Positions 30,777 through 41,880 of a stretch of DNA of 64,000 nucleotides are shown here, in pieces (position 1 is the first letter of the stretch; every line of letters begins with the position of its first letter). The DNA lies in NCBI GenBank assembly GCA_001247695.2, contig LGRX02034679.1, positions 1 through 64,000 on the forward strand, given 5' to 3'. Position numbers and translations under genes: made by a program. The notes beneath the pieces were generated by a model that had not been told where the DNA came from, ran no database searches, and worked only from the letters and a program-made list of their open reading frames with translations. The stretch is from Cymbomonas tetramitiformis. Taxonomy: Eukaryota > Chlorophyta > Pyramimonadophyceae > Pyramimonadales > Pyramimonadaceae.

Positions 30777-33700
30777 ATGGTAATTCCCCAGCTTGCAGAT
30801 CTTCTGCAATCTCTGCGCCCCGAAGCTAGCATGCCTCGGTATCTTGCGGCTCCGTCGCGTACGGGTAGTATTCTCAGAAGTCCTCCAGTGACCAAGTCGT
30901 GGTCACCAACCAATCAGAAACGTGAGTCTGGCGGAAATGCGCTGGTCGTCTACAAAGGGGACACGTGCCAGCAAGATCCAACCACGCAAGGATACAATGC
31001 CAATGGCATATGCCCCGTCCTGTCCAGCACCTGCATGGAAGGAGAGCGGGGACACAGCTTTGCCACAGCGGCACGGTCGCGGCACATAGCAGGCAGCATG
31101 AAACATCTGCAGGGACTCGTTGATGCATCTCCAACCCCAACAAAGGGCAGGCCGCTAATGCGGAAGATTAAGCAAAGGATGAGGCAGCGGACCCGTAGCT
31201 GGAAATTGAACATGACAGGAGGTGGAAGCCAGGACCAAACAGGAATGTACCCATTCAACACCACCACGAAAGGGCTTTTCGAGATGAAGGGCCGACTAAA
31301 CATGTTCCAAATGCAGCATGCCCACTCACTATATGAGGACAGCCCAATACCCCCCTTGGTGGTGGCCACAATGAGAGAAGCACTGAAACCGGAAGACAAC
31401 GATGAACCACACACCACAAAGGCACTACAACTGCTCGGGAACCCCCGAAGCTTCTGTATACCGGTGTGTGATGGCAAACACTGGAGGGTGGTGCTGGCCG
31501 GACCAGACGAAGGAAACGACAAACTTAAGCTCTGGATATATGACTCCTCGAATGGTAAAACCAACGCAACTCTACGCAACACCAAAAGACTGACAGCGGA
31601 AATGACCAACTGGGCAGAACACCTGACCAAGAAGCTCGGCAAGAAAGTGGCAGTTGAGCTAATGAATGTAGGCAACCAAAGTGCACAGGACCACTACAGC
31701 TGTGGGGTATGGGTCCTGATGGCCACCAAAGCGTGGATGCACTTCCAAACAGCATGCCCAGGGGGACACTGGCCCACCCACTTCAACGAGGCAGTCAGCA
31801 AATGGGGAACCACTAACAGAGCGGCGGCCGATGCCTACAGAAAATCGATACAACTACCGGTGAAAGAGAGGATGACTGCTGCCGAGGGACAAAGGCAGAC
31901 ACCGGTGGACAGCCAGCAAGCGACAGAGACCCAGAGGCCCACAGATGGCCTGAACACAAACCCGGAGGTCGAGGGACAGACACCGCAAACCCAAGAAGGG
32001 GGACGCGAACGTGCTACGAAGCAACCGGGCCTATGGAAATGGCTCCATAGATTAGCCCCCACGACGCCGCCAAGTGAAGATGGGCATACACTGGGGGAAC
32101 AGCGAACACCGGAAACCCACCCAAACGAAGGGGAGGGGGAGATGGGAGGCGAACCAGCAGCACAATGGGAGAAGTTTGAAGACACACAACTGGAAGCACC
32201 GGAGGCAAGTCAGGGCTCCCAAGAATACCCGCCCCACCTCACAGAACCGAAAAAGACGGACATAGGGGAAGACCGCCTACACATGCTTACATGGAATGTA
32301 GCAGGACAAAGTGACTCCTGCCTCGACCTGGCCGAAGTCGTCAGAAAGAGAAACCAAAACCAACTGGGTCTGCAGGTAATTGTGCTCACGGAAGTAAAGC
32401 ACGCACACGACAGTGTGATGAGGAGATTCAGAGACATGCAATACACTGCGATAGGCACCAAAACCGAGATGCAAAAGGCGGAGGGCACTACAGAACAGGC
32501 AGCGAAAGGAGGAGTAGCAATATTCCTCAGCAACCCCTACAGCCACGCGCACAACCACCATGTTGTCCCCGCGAGGCACCTCGAGGGGTACCTCCTACAT
32601 GTTGTACATGGAAGTGATGTACCATGTGCTAGGCATTTACAACCCGCCAGGGGCAGAGGAGTGGAAAACCAGAAGCAAAATACTCAAGTACACAACCAAC
32701 CTGCTCCGGAAAACAGCAGAAAAACCGAATGAGTATGTCATTGTCGGAGGAGACCTCAATGCGAGCAACACCAGCACGGGCAAGGGGGTGACGAAAACCG
32801 ACAAGCAATGGACGAAACTCGCAGAGGTGCTGGACCTCCATAATGTAGGCCCGCCTGTCAATACCACGCTCAACTGGGCCAAAAACAGAAACATTGACAG
32901 ATGGCTGGCACCGAGGAACAAACGGGCGCAATACGAGACGGGAAGCACCACACACCTCACTCAACACCACACGAGTGACCACGAGATGGTGAGCCTAGCG
33001 ACCCTTCGGTTAGACAGCATAGATACCCACGAACCGCACGTGGACCGCGACCCCCAACCAGGGCACGTGAAGCTGGATACACCCCTGAACAAAACCCACA
33101 GGGAAACACTCCAAAACGTCCTCCTCAGGACACACGACTATGCCAGGACTGATGAGCTGAAGCGCATAACAGAGACAGCCACCCAATGCAGGGAAGAGGG
33201 CAACAGGCAGGTAGCGCATGCCACCATAGACAGAGCAGGAGAAGCCGTGCTGAGCATACTCACCAGGGCGAGCAAATGTGCGCTGCAGAACGAAGAACTA
33301 CCAACTGCGATAGTTGGAGGCACCTCCAACCGAGTGGCAACAGACCTGCTAATGAGCAAAAAGGACAGAAAAGCAAGAGACGCCGCATTACTCACAATGC
33401 GGACGCACAAGAAGGCCAAACAACACCTACGAAACCCGCACACGGAACACTCAACCCTCCGGGACCTGAGAGAAGGAGAAATGAAGGGCCCAACAGACAG
33501 AGATAATGCAGATGCAAAGGAATGGGTGACATGGCTTACCGCAGAGGCCAAGAAAGAAAGGTCGGCAGCACACAAAGTGGTCAAACAGCACTGGAAACGA
33601 GCCAAGCAAAGGCACAATGACAAAACGGTAAAAGAATACTGGAACAACCAAAAAAGATACCACAAAAGGATATATGCCAAGGCGCAGGAAACAGGCCACG

Positions 33701-36335
33701 CCCCCATGGCGAACATACAGGCGCTACAGGACAGGGAGGGCAACCTGGCTGTAGGCCATATGAACATTGCAAATGCACTCGCGGACCACATGGCTCACTC
33801 AGCGCGATACAAGATGGAACACCGTAGTCCGCCTGACCCGAACCCCCCACCATGGGAAGACCCAGCCCATAAAGAGCGCCTCATAAAGGCACCAAGACCG
33901 GACTCCACAAGACTGGACCTTACAATAAGTAGACAGGGCTACAGCAAAGCAGTACACACCTTAAACAACAACAAAGCACCGGGCCCCACCAGGACCCCGA
34001 ATGAAATTCTCAAGTACATGCCGGAGGATTTCCACGACGCTCTACATGCCCTCATGCTGGAAATGTGGAACAGCAAACACGTCCCCCTCACCTGGAAAAG
34101 GGGGACATTCTGCTTCCACCACAAGAAGGGGGATGTCACCCTACAGCAAAACTACCGACCCATAGCCCTACTTGAGGGGGTATTCAAGCTATACACCTCA
34201 CAAATAGCGAACATGCTCTCCACGTTCTGCGAGACGCAGGGAATACTAGCTCAGGCGCAGGAGGGCTCGAGAGAGAAAAGGAACACACTCCGACAACTCA
34301 CTAGAGTGACCAATGCAATAGAGGATGCAAACGTCTCAGGACGAGAACTGCATGGCCTGTATGTAGACTTCGAGAATGCGTACGGCTCGGTGGACCACAA
34401 CAAGCTACTGCACACAATGCAATACCTCGGGATACCCGAAGAACTCACACAGGTGGTGCAAGATGTCCTGGGTACACAAAGCCACGACACCATGTCAATG
34501 AACACCAGGGTAGGGGGAGAAACCTCTCTCAAAACGGTGCAGGTGCAAAGAGGACTCCTCCAAGGGGACAGCATGAGCCCCCTCCTCTTCATAGTATACC
34601 AAGAGCCGCTGCTGAGATGGCTAGAGGTGGGGGAGCATGGATACCAGAACAAGTACGCAGCAGAACAGGAAAGACTGGGCCCCCTCAGGACAACAGCAGG
34701 GGCGTTCGTCGACGACCTACTCATACTGTGCCCCACAATTTTCCACATGAGAGCACAGTTGCACAAACTGCAGGCATTCTCACAATGGAGTGAACTCAAG
34801 ATCAACCTTACCAAGTCAGCCATAACCGGCATAAAGAATGGGGTTTCCATACCTGAGCAACTCCATAAAGACCTCAAAACGATTGGGGCGGACGGTAAGC
34901 TAAGCCACTTCAAAATACTCAAACCAGACGACACATACAAATACCTGGGGGTACTACTGGCATTCTCAGGCAAATGGGACAAGGCGAAAGAAGCCGCCAG
35001 GGAAGAGATGAACCACAGAATACAGGCACTGCTGCGCTCCCCACTAACGCCGGACCAAAAAGAATACTCCCTGCATTCCGCAATACTGGGGAAGTTCAGA
35101 TATGGACTGCACCTGGGGCTCTACACAGCGGGTGAAATAGACGACTTCAACAAAGTAATAGGAGGGGCCACGAAGAACATACAGGGCCTGCCCCGCAACG
35201 GAACGCCAAACATCTTAGCGCCTCAAGGGGAGCTGGCAAATGGAAGACAAGCCCAGCATGACAGGGTCGCGGAGGAGTGCAGAGTCCATGCGATGATGGA
35301 GGACCCGATGCCCAGAACAAGATGGAACCAACGAAAGCACGACATGACACACAACAGAATGAAAAACAGGAATGCCCCCCCTGGTCAAAGAGGGCAAGGC
35401 CACCGAAAGCTGGCTGAACAACACAATGGGGCACCTCAAGGGAGACACACCAATACACAAAATAGCGAACGGCTTCTGGAAACGAGCCACCTATGAGGCA
35501 CGAAAAACAATACTCAAATGCAGACTGAGGATACTGCCAGCACAGGACTACGAGACGGCGAAAAACTCAGCCGGAGGGAGCGGGAATTGCACCCTGGAAG
35601 GCTGTGGACACAAAGGGGTGGATTACGCAAAAGGCTCCCTCATGAGAGTGGGACACGCCCTGGGTGGATGCAACAACCCACAAATGCGAGGAATGTTCTC
35701 GGACAGGGCAAGACGCCCACGCACACGAACTGAAACACATACTTGACCACCATAGGAAAGGAGGGTGCAAAGTCCTCGCCTACACCGGAAAAAAGAGGGA
35801 CCCCGGGGTTAAGCCAAGAGTACTCCCAAATTACATACTCACCAGAGGGCAATGCCGACATGACGGAAAGGACAACCCAGGCAGGAATGATGCACCCGAC
35901 ACCATACCGAGCTTTATAGACATAGTCATGATAGAGGGCCTGGAAGACCTAGAGGACGGGTGGGAATGCACACAACAGGAAGCACCAGCAAGAGTCAAAA
36001 ACCTACACCTCATTGAGGTGGCGCACACCGACGACGAAAAATGGGGACCCAAGCTCTTGGAAAAATACATGAAATACGGACCACTGCTACAACTACTACG
36101 TAGACACGGATTCCGTGCCAAACTCCATGTCTTCGCAGTGGGCAGGACAGGCACGGTGTACAAACACAACCAAGACATACTCGAGCAACTTGGACTCAAT
36201 AGAAAAGAGGCCACACAGGCATTACAAAGGATACACGACCTGACAGTGAGCTACGCACACAGCACCTACCAGCTATACAGAAGACTCAGACAAGAAAAGC
36301 AAGAGGATGAAAGAGATGGAAACCACCCAGTGTAA
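30777..36335 (+). pseudogene. LINE polyprotein: Ulp1-like protease, APE endonuclease, RT, CCHC and PD-(D/E)XK-like domain; three frameshifts
   Basis: The first ATG in frame is 30777 (the frame opens slightly earlier). A C48/Ulp1-type cysteine protease shows His in GKHWRVVL (about 31478), Asp in IYDSSNG (about 31542) and Gln/Cys in NQSAQDHYSCGVW (about 31680-31705). The AP-type endonuclease starts at LTWNVAGQ (32287) with TEVKHAH; after a frameshift at about 32600 come GGDLNAS (32745) and SDHEM (32975). RT has YVDFENAYG (34365), QGDSMSP (34563) and FVDD (about 34706). A second frameshift falls at a C7 run (35375-35381). Then a CCHC-type motif (GHALGGC), a third frameshift near 35710, and a terminal domain with LIEVAHTDD and AVGRTG of PD-(D/E)XK shape. 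Ulp1 domains and dual nucleases are known in a few LINE groups. Inactive as written. Confidence 0.8.
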
Positions 36336-36350
36336 ATTGTCCCATTAAGG

Positions 36351-36446
36351 CCGCCACTTGTGGCGGTCCGGCCCAGAGTAGGGCCGGGGAAATTAATTTA
36401 CTCATACGCCCGACGGGCGTGGTTTTTTCTTTTTCTTTTTATTTGC
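36351..36446 (+). terminator. Three consecutive hairpins and T-rich tail at the 3' end of the LINE
   Basis: Perfect stems: CCGCCAC/GTGGCGG (36351-36366), CCGGCCC/GGGCCGG (36368-36387) and ACGCCC/GGGCGT (36406-36420), followed by a T-rich run to about 36446. LINE reverse transcriptases recognise structured 3' ends, so this is a likely template-recognition element. The resemblance to bacterial terminators is coincidental in this context. Confidence 0.55.
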
Positions 36447-36871
36447 TGATCCGCCTCTGGGTGTTCTTCTCACGGGCCAATCGCCGTGCCTCCCGTTCTG
36501 CAGACTGGACAGCGGCGGCGTTCAACTCTGCCTCCCCCTCCGTGGTCAAGTGCTAAGCCAATGAGGGCTGTTCCATTTATTGTCCTATGGGGGGGCATTG
36601 GCAATTTGTCTGCGGGGAGGGGTCGATATCTTCTTCTGTCCTCAGGGGGTTACGGAGGCACCCTGCGGACAAGTTACAAGTAGAACCTCAACCTGTCCGG
36701 AGGGTCGAGAGAATCCGGACACATGTAACCACTGACGATCGACAACTCAGACTCACGCAATGCAAAAACTCGGATGATACAAAATTCCTTCACCCAGCCT
36801 ACCAGACAAACGTTATCGGAACAGTCCAAGACCACGCAATTGCAATAAGTTGGACTTAGACTTGGTCTCAG
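36447..36871. other. Spacer between the LINE and the split gene
   Basis: No gene is supported. A minus-strand stretch (about 36450-36560) is open for 37 codons and ends in a basic REARRLAREKNTQRR tail, which might be the C-terminus of another decayed retroelement. Confidence 0.3.
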
Positions 36872-38705
36872 ATGGCTCCTCCTTTGACCGTGGAAACGCT
36901 ATTAGGTAACGGCATTTTGCGTCAGCACCTCACTGATTTCGTGAGAGAAGGTTTCTCAGTTGACGTTCTGAAGGAACAAATCCCTAACGAGGATCTAGTA
37001 GAGCTTGGTCTCACTACCGCATCTATAGCTGTTTTTCGCTTGCGTACTTAGAGTCTAGCCACACTTGGTGAAGACCGCTTTCAAGAGAAACTGAATGATA
37101 AGCCGTCACTTGATGTACTAGAAAAAACAGCGATGAACACTTCCAACGCAATCAAGTTAAGCAAGGAAGAACTTAGAGCTATATTTTCCACCATGGCGAC
37201 GCGGCGGGTTTTCCTCAACGCTGGACAAGCGGAACTCGCCAAGCAGCTTGCTACCGAGGCTTCACGTGAGTGCCTCATCAAATTGCTTGTTCCCCATAGT
37301 GAGCCAGTTCTTGTTTTTTTGATTGGTAACCCAACTGCACTGTGCTCTCACCAAACAGCGCAATCAGCATTTTTTGCGACCGCAACACGTGTTTGATATA
37401 GCTTATCATTGATTTGGATCTGAAGTTGGGCCTGAACAGGTTCAAGTGTTGGAGCATCTCAGCGTCTCGCGACTTCGGTCGATGAAGCACTGGTTGGTGG
37501 GCGAGCGCCCGAGACACAACCTCTATGCCGTATAGGTGCGAGTCTGTAAATGATGTTTCCAATGATTTTAGTTGTTGTTTGCATATGTAAGCGCAGCGCT
37601 GCTGTATGCATATATATCCGCAACGCTACTGCGCAGCGATCTATAAGCATGGTACAACACTTTCGAGGCTGGGCCATGTCTTAGTAGTTTGTATTGTGTG
37701 GTGAATAGGTGCGAGTGCGGAAGCTGCGCATCTCGCCGCAGTTGCAGATGCTGTTGGATTGGCACCTGCTGCCATGCGTGCGCCCAGGCCACAGGGTGCA
37801 CTCCGTCCAGGTACGAGTCTGCTACCGATGTTCCCGAAGTTACGTACGCCGTTGACAGTCGTTATCAAAGGTTACCTAACTTGACGGAGGTTTTGAAGAT
37901 GAGAGTTGTTTCTTTGCTGCTGGCTTGCATCTCACCGCGCGCTGCACCTCACCGCGTGCTGCACCGTACCTTGTGCTGCACCCTCACGGCCGAATATCAA
38001 AACTGGCATCGAGCAACATGCTGTGCCATACCGTGCTGCTATCTCAACGCAGCGCTCCTGCACAGCGATCTGTAAGCATGGTACAACACTTTCGAGGCTG
38101 GGCCCTGTCTTAATAGTTTGCATTATGTGGTGAATAGGTGCGAGTGCGGAAGCTGCGCATCTCGCCGCAGTTGCAGATGCTGTTGGATTGGCACCTGCTG
38201 ACGCGCGTGCGCCCAGGCCACATGATGCACTCCATCCAGGTAAGAGTCTGCTACCGATCTTCCCGAATTTACGTACGCCTTCGTCACCACCGTTGACGGT
38301 TGTTATCAAAGGTTACCTAACATGACGGAGGTTTTGAAGATGAGAGTTGTTTCTTTGCTGTTGGCTCGCATCTCACCGCGCGCTGCATCTCACCGCGCGC
38401 TGCACCTCACCGCGTGCTGCACCGTACCTTTTGCTGCACCCTCACGGCCGAATATCAAAACTAGCATCGAGCAACATGCTGTGCCATACCGTGCTGCTAT
38501 CTCAAGGCTAAACCGCAGCGCTCCTGCACAGCGATCTGTAAGCATGGTACAACACTTTCGAGGCTGTGCCCTGTCTTAATAGTTTGCATTGTGTGGTGAA
38601 TAGGTGCGAGTGTAGAAGCTACGCATCTCGCCGAAGTTGCAGATGCTGTTGGATTGGCACCTGCTGACACACGTGCGCCCAGGCCACAGGGTGCACTCCG
38701 TCCAG
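36872..38705 (+). CDS. Candidate split gene: SAM-like N-terminus and a tandemly triplicated 102-nt exon
   Basis: Proposed exons: 36872-37264, 37440-37535 (96 nt), 37709-37810, 38138-38239 and 38604-38705 (102 nt each). Each is bounded by AG and GT; the donors are GTGAGT, GTGCGA, GTACGA and GTAAGA (twice). All junctions are phase 1. The joined frame stays open through the four small exons, while both other frames hit stops in at least one copy. Exon 1 begins MAPPLTVETLLGNGILRQHL and has a pattern (EDLVELGL) like a sterile alpha motif. However, an in-frame TAG stands at 37049-37051, so either the real start is ATG 37133 or the gene is damaged. Exons 3-5 encode Ala-rich repeats with HLAAVADAVGLAPA. 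Downstream exons are not found. No function can be named. Confidence 0.45.
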
Positions 38706-38720
38706 GTAAGAGTCTGCTAC
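37640..38720 (+). repeat. Tandem segmental duplication, units of 429 and 466 bp, each with one exon
   Basis: Three copies include the exon plus its upstream intron sequence (GCATGGTACAACACTTTCGAGGC before the acceptor; the ATGAGAGTTGTTTCTTTGCTG block in the intron). Exon-to-exon spacing is 429 then 466 bp; the increase comes mostly from an extra CACCGCGCGCTGCATCT-type insertion. Conservation extends into introns, so the duplications are recent. Confidence 0.85.
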
Positions 38721-38737
38721 CGATGTCGTGTATATCA

Positions 38738-39356
38738 CGGGTTGCAACACGACCTGTGCCCGGCTGCTGTCAACTATATCACGGGGCGCAACATGGCATG
38801 TGCCCGGCTGCTGTCAACTATATCAGCGAGGCGCAACATGGCCAGCCCGGCTGCTGTCAACTATATCACGAGGCGCAACACGGCCCGGTGCACGGCTAGC
38901 CGTCAACTATATCACGAGGCGCAACACGGCCTGCGCCCGGCTGCTGTCAACTATATCACGGCGCATCACGGCCTGTGCCCGGCTGCTGTCAACTATATCA
39001 CGGGCGCAACACGGCCTGTGCCCGGTCGCTGTCAACTATATCATGAGGCGCAACACGGTCCGTGCCCGGCCGCTGTCAACTATGTCACGGGGCGCATCAC
39101 GGCCTGTGCCTGGCTGCTGTCAACTATATCACGGGGCGCAACACGGCCTGTGCCCGGCTGCTGTCAACTATATCACGGGGCGCAACACGGCCCGTGCCTT
39201 GTCAACTATATCACGGGGCGCAACACGACCTGTGCCCGGCTGCTGTAAACTATATCACGAGGCGCAAAACGGCCTGTGCCCGGCTGCTGTCAACTATATC
39301 ACGAGGCGCAACACGGCCTGTGCCCGGCTGCTGTCAACTATATCACGGGGCGCAAC
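38738..39356 (+). repeat. 44-bp minisatellite, about 14 copies
   Basis: Unit GTCAACTATATCACGGGGCG plus CAACACGGCCTGTGCCCGGCTGCT, with indels between copies. Long reading frames run through it in several frames only because the unit lacks stops; they are not credited as genes. It directly follows the last duplicated exon, so it probably lies in an intron or 3' flank of that gene. Confidence 0.9.
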
Positions 39357-40496
39357 TCAACAACTGCACCCCGGCTGAATATGAACAACAGACTGCATAC
39401 CGTGAGCCTTTTATTGATTTAAAATTAATTAATTAATTAATGGCAATAATTTATACACGTCTCAGTTATTTCTTTTACTAAATATTGTTTAGCCCGAATA
39501 AATAACGTAAAAGATAATTAATCCCCACCGACAAAAAATAAGATTAAAGATAAACGTATCAATTAATTAAATAATGGTTATTGGGCATATGGTGTCCATC
39601 TGTTCAACGCAGGAAACCTATATCAGAATAACTGAAGTTGCCTGTTGTTGGAAGCAACGCACATATGTCAAGTGGAGGTGTGCAATGAACCGATGTTTGA
39701 GTTGGATTGCTTTCAAGCGCAGACTGAAGTAAACAGACGTAAAGCGCGGACTACCCTTCAAATAAAAAATGCTGACCATTAAATTTCAATATTGCGTACA
39801 CACCATGGGACATTGGAAATACATGTCCCTTTGTGTCCTCTCAGATCGCATATTCTACAATTGGGGTCCTCAACGGACATGGTTTGAATATTGTACGAAC
39901 CTTGTCAGACGACTATATATTGGCGCGTCAAAAAGGCCAGTACACTCTGCTGACGCCAAGCTGACCGAGATAGCCGACGTGGAGCAAGCATCTTCCGGAA
40001 GCATTTCCCACATGGACAACAATTTCAAAAACAACCATCAAATATCTCCTGTAAAGCAATGTAGGTTAAAGGCGGGACGCTCTTGGAGATGTGTCCTTAC
40101 TCAGTTTCGCCAACGCTCTCGTCTGGGTCAGTCTGGGTCGTCACGCGTCGGCGTGGGCTGGGGCGATTAGTTCCCGGGCCAGCGAAAATCACACGGAATT
40201 AGCGAGGCTCGAGGGATAGAAAAAAAATAACATTGTGGTAACTAAATATCTGAGAGCGGCTGAAAAAACGAAAAAGATAAGACCGTTGGAGCCAATGTTC
40301 CGGACGCCCGGACAGTGGCCTCCGGGCGACTGGACGATGAAACTCGGGTCTGAACTGATGTGGCTTCGTTCGTTGGGGCTCAGCATGATACAGCGGGCAT
40401 GGATGCTTTGAAGGCAAATTGAGTGAAACCATTTTATCCGTAAGCGGGGGAGCTTTGTGAAAACCTCCAAGGGATTTTTGGTTTATTTCGCCTACC
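39357..40496. other. Unassigned AT-rich region
   Basis: Begins with a (TTAA)n run near 39425-39440. A 133-codon frame at 39769-40170 and minus-strand frames at 40190-40590 show no recognisable motif, splice structure or compositional support. Nothing else is seen. Confidence 0.4.
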
Positions 40497-40880
40497 CATG
40501 CTACTTTAACCGAGGTTTTGAGGGTCAAGATGTTAACCTCGGATGAAACTTTTGACGATGCCGTACAGAAAGAGCAACTCGAGAACTTCACGGCACCGCT
40601 CCCCGAATTTAAAAAGGACCCTCGAGGAAGCCCTCATGGGCTCTTAAACTTAGGCGTTAGCTGCGGCACCCAACTTAATAATTTATTGGGGAAACATGCT
40701 ACTTCGACCGAGATTTGAAGGGTCAAGATGACATGGTATCAAAATTTTGACAAGACATCGCAGACGACGAGCAGCGTTTCGAGAACTTGCCAACACGGGC
40801 CTCCGCAATTTCATAGGACCTCCGTTCGAGGAAGCCCCGCATGGGCTCTTAAACTTAGGCTATGTGCACCCAATTTAGCT
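40497..40880. repeat. Diverged tandem duplication of about 190 bp
   Basis: Two copies share CATGCTACTT, GGTCAAGATG, GAGAACTT and CGAGGAAGCCC(T/C)(C/G)CATGGGCTCTTAAACTTAGGC, at about 40497-40680 and 40692-40880. Non-coding. Confidence 0.75.
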
Positions 40881-40983
40881 TCGGGTGATAGACGCAAAAT
40901 ACGTTTTTTCAAGCTGCTCGGATTTCAACCGAGGCTAGAAAGACTTCGTCTCTCTAGGCTGTAGCCTCTTTGTGCGTGAAATA

Positions 40984-41725
40984 AGCGAATTTCGGTACCT
41001 CGAATCTGCAGACGAGTCAGGGGCCCTCATCCGCGGATGAGGACATATATTTTTCACAGCCCCAAAACTTTTATTCGATTCTCGGAATCTCCATATACGA
41101 AAACCCCAGCAAATTTATCTCAGAATTTTCAAAAACTTCGCCCATCGTCGCCGGTGAGCGATTTTCGATACCTCGAATCTGCAGACGAGTCCGGGCCCCT
41201 CATACTCGGATGAGGACATAATTTTTTTCATAACCCCCCAAAATTTATTCGATTTTTGGAATCTCCATATGCGAAAACCCCAGCAAATTTCATCTGAAAA
41301 TTTTCAAAAACTTCGCCCATCGTCGCCGGTGAGCGATTTGCGGTACCTCGAATCTGCAGACGAATCCGGACCCCTCATCTTCGGATGAGGATATACGTTT
41401 TTTCACAACCCCCAAATTTACACGATTTTCGGAATCTCCATATGCGAAAACCCCAGCAAATTTCATCTCAAACATTTCAAAAACTTCGCCCATCGTCGCC
41501 GGTGAGCGATTTGCGGTACCTCAAATCTGCAGACGTGTCAGGGCCCCTCATTTTCGGATGAGAACACACGTTTTTTCACAACCCCATAATTTTACACGAT
41601 TTTTGGAATCTCCATATGCGAAAACCCCAGAAAATTTATCTCAGAATTTTCAAAAACTTCGCACATCGTCGCGGTGAGCGATTTTCGTATGTATCTCGAA
41701 TCTGCAGACGAGCCAGGGCCACTCA
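40984..41725. repeat. 174-bp satellite, four full copies and a partial
   Basis: Anchor TACCTCGAATCTGCAGACGA recurs near 40998, 41172, 41345, 41521 (as TACCTCAAATC) and 41697 (diverged). Units also hold CTCATCCGCGGATGAGGACA and ACTTCGCCCATCGTCGCCGG. A partial, differently phased copy family follows to about 41880 (CATCCG(C/T)GGATGAG). Confidence 0.9.
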
Positions 41726-41880
41726 TCCGCGGATGAGTGGCTCAATACCCTCGCCGTGTGTAGAGCATTCAAGCGGCTGCTTCCCATGCCAGCAGCAGGA
41801 GCAGCCGCTCATCCGTGGATGAGGGGCTCAAGGCACTCGCGGTGTGCAGGCGATACAAGCGGATCAATGGCTCAAGGGTA

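Larger units (their letters stand above)
30001..36446 (+). mobile_element. Non-LTR (LINE-type) retrotransposon with Ulp1-like protease
   Basis: No LTRs flank the coding region. Apurinic-endonuclease-type nuclease and RT follow one another, a zinc-binding motif sits after RT, and the 3' end has hairpins followed by a T-rich stretch. The 5' border is put right after the inverted-repeat element but could lie anywhere up to 30.6 kb. 30001-30776 is an untranslated leader rich in GTGACTGTCAT/GTCACC motifs and C runs, with no gene seen. Confidence 0.8.

Noticed and set aside
36351..36446. Bacterial-type terminator after the LINE
   Set aside because: Hairpins plus T-run look similar, but the context is the 3' end of a eukaryotic LINE.
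38738..39356. Regular 44-bp repeats resembling a CRISPR array
   Set aside because: Units are head-to-tail with no unique spacers and the host is eukaryotic; this is a minisatellite.
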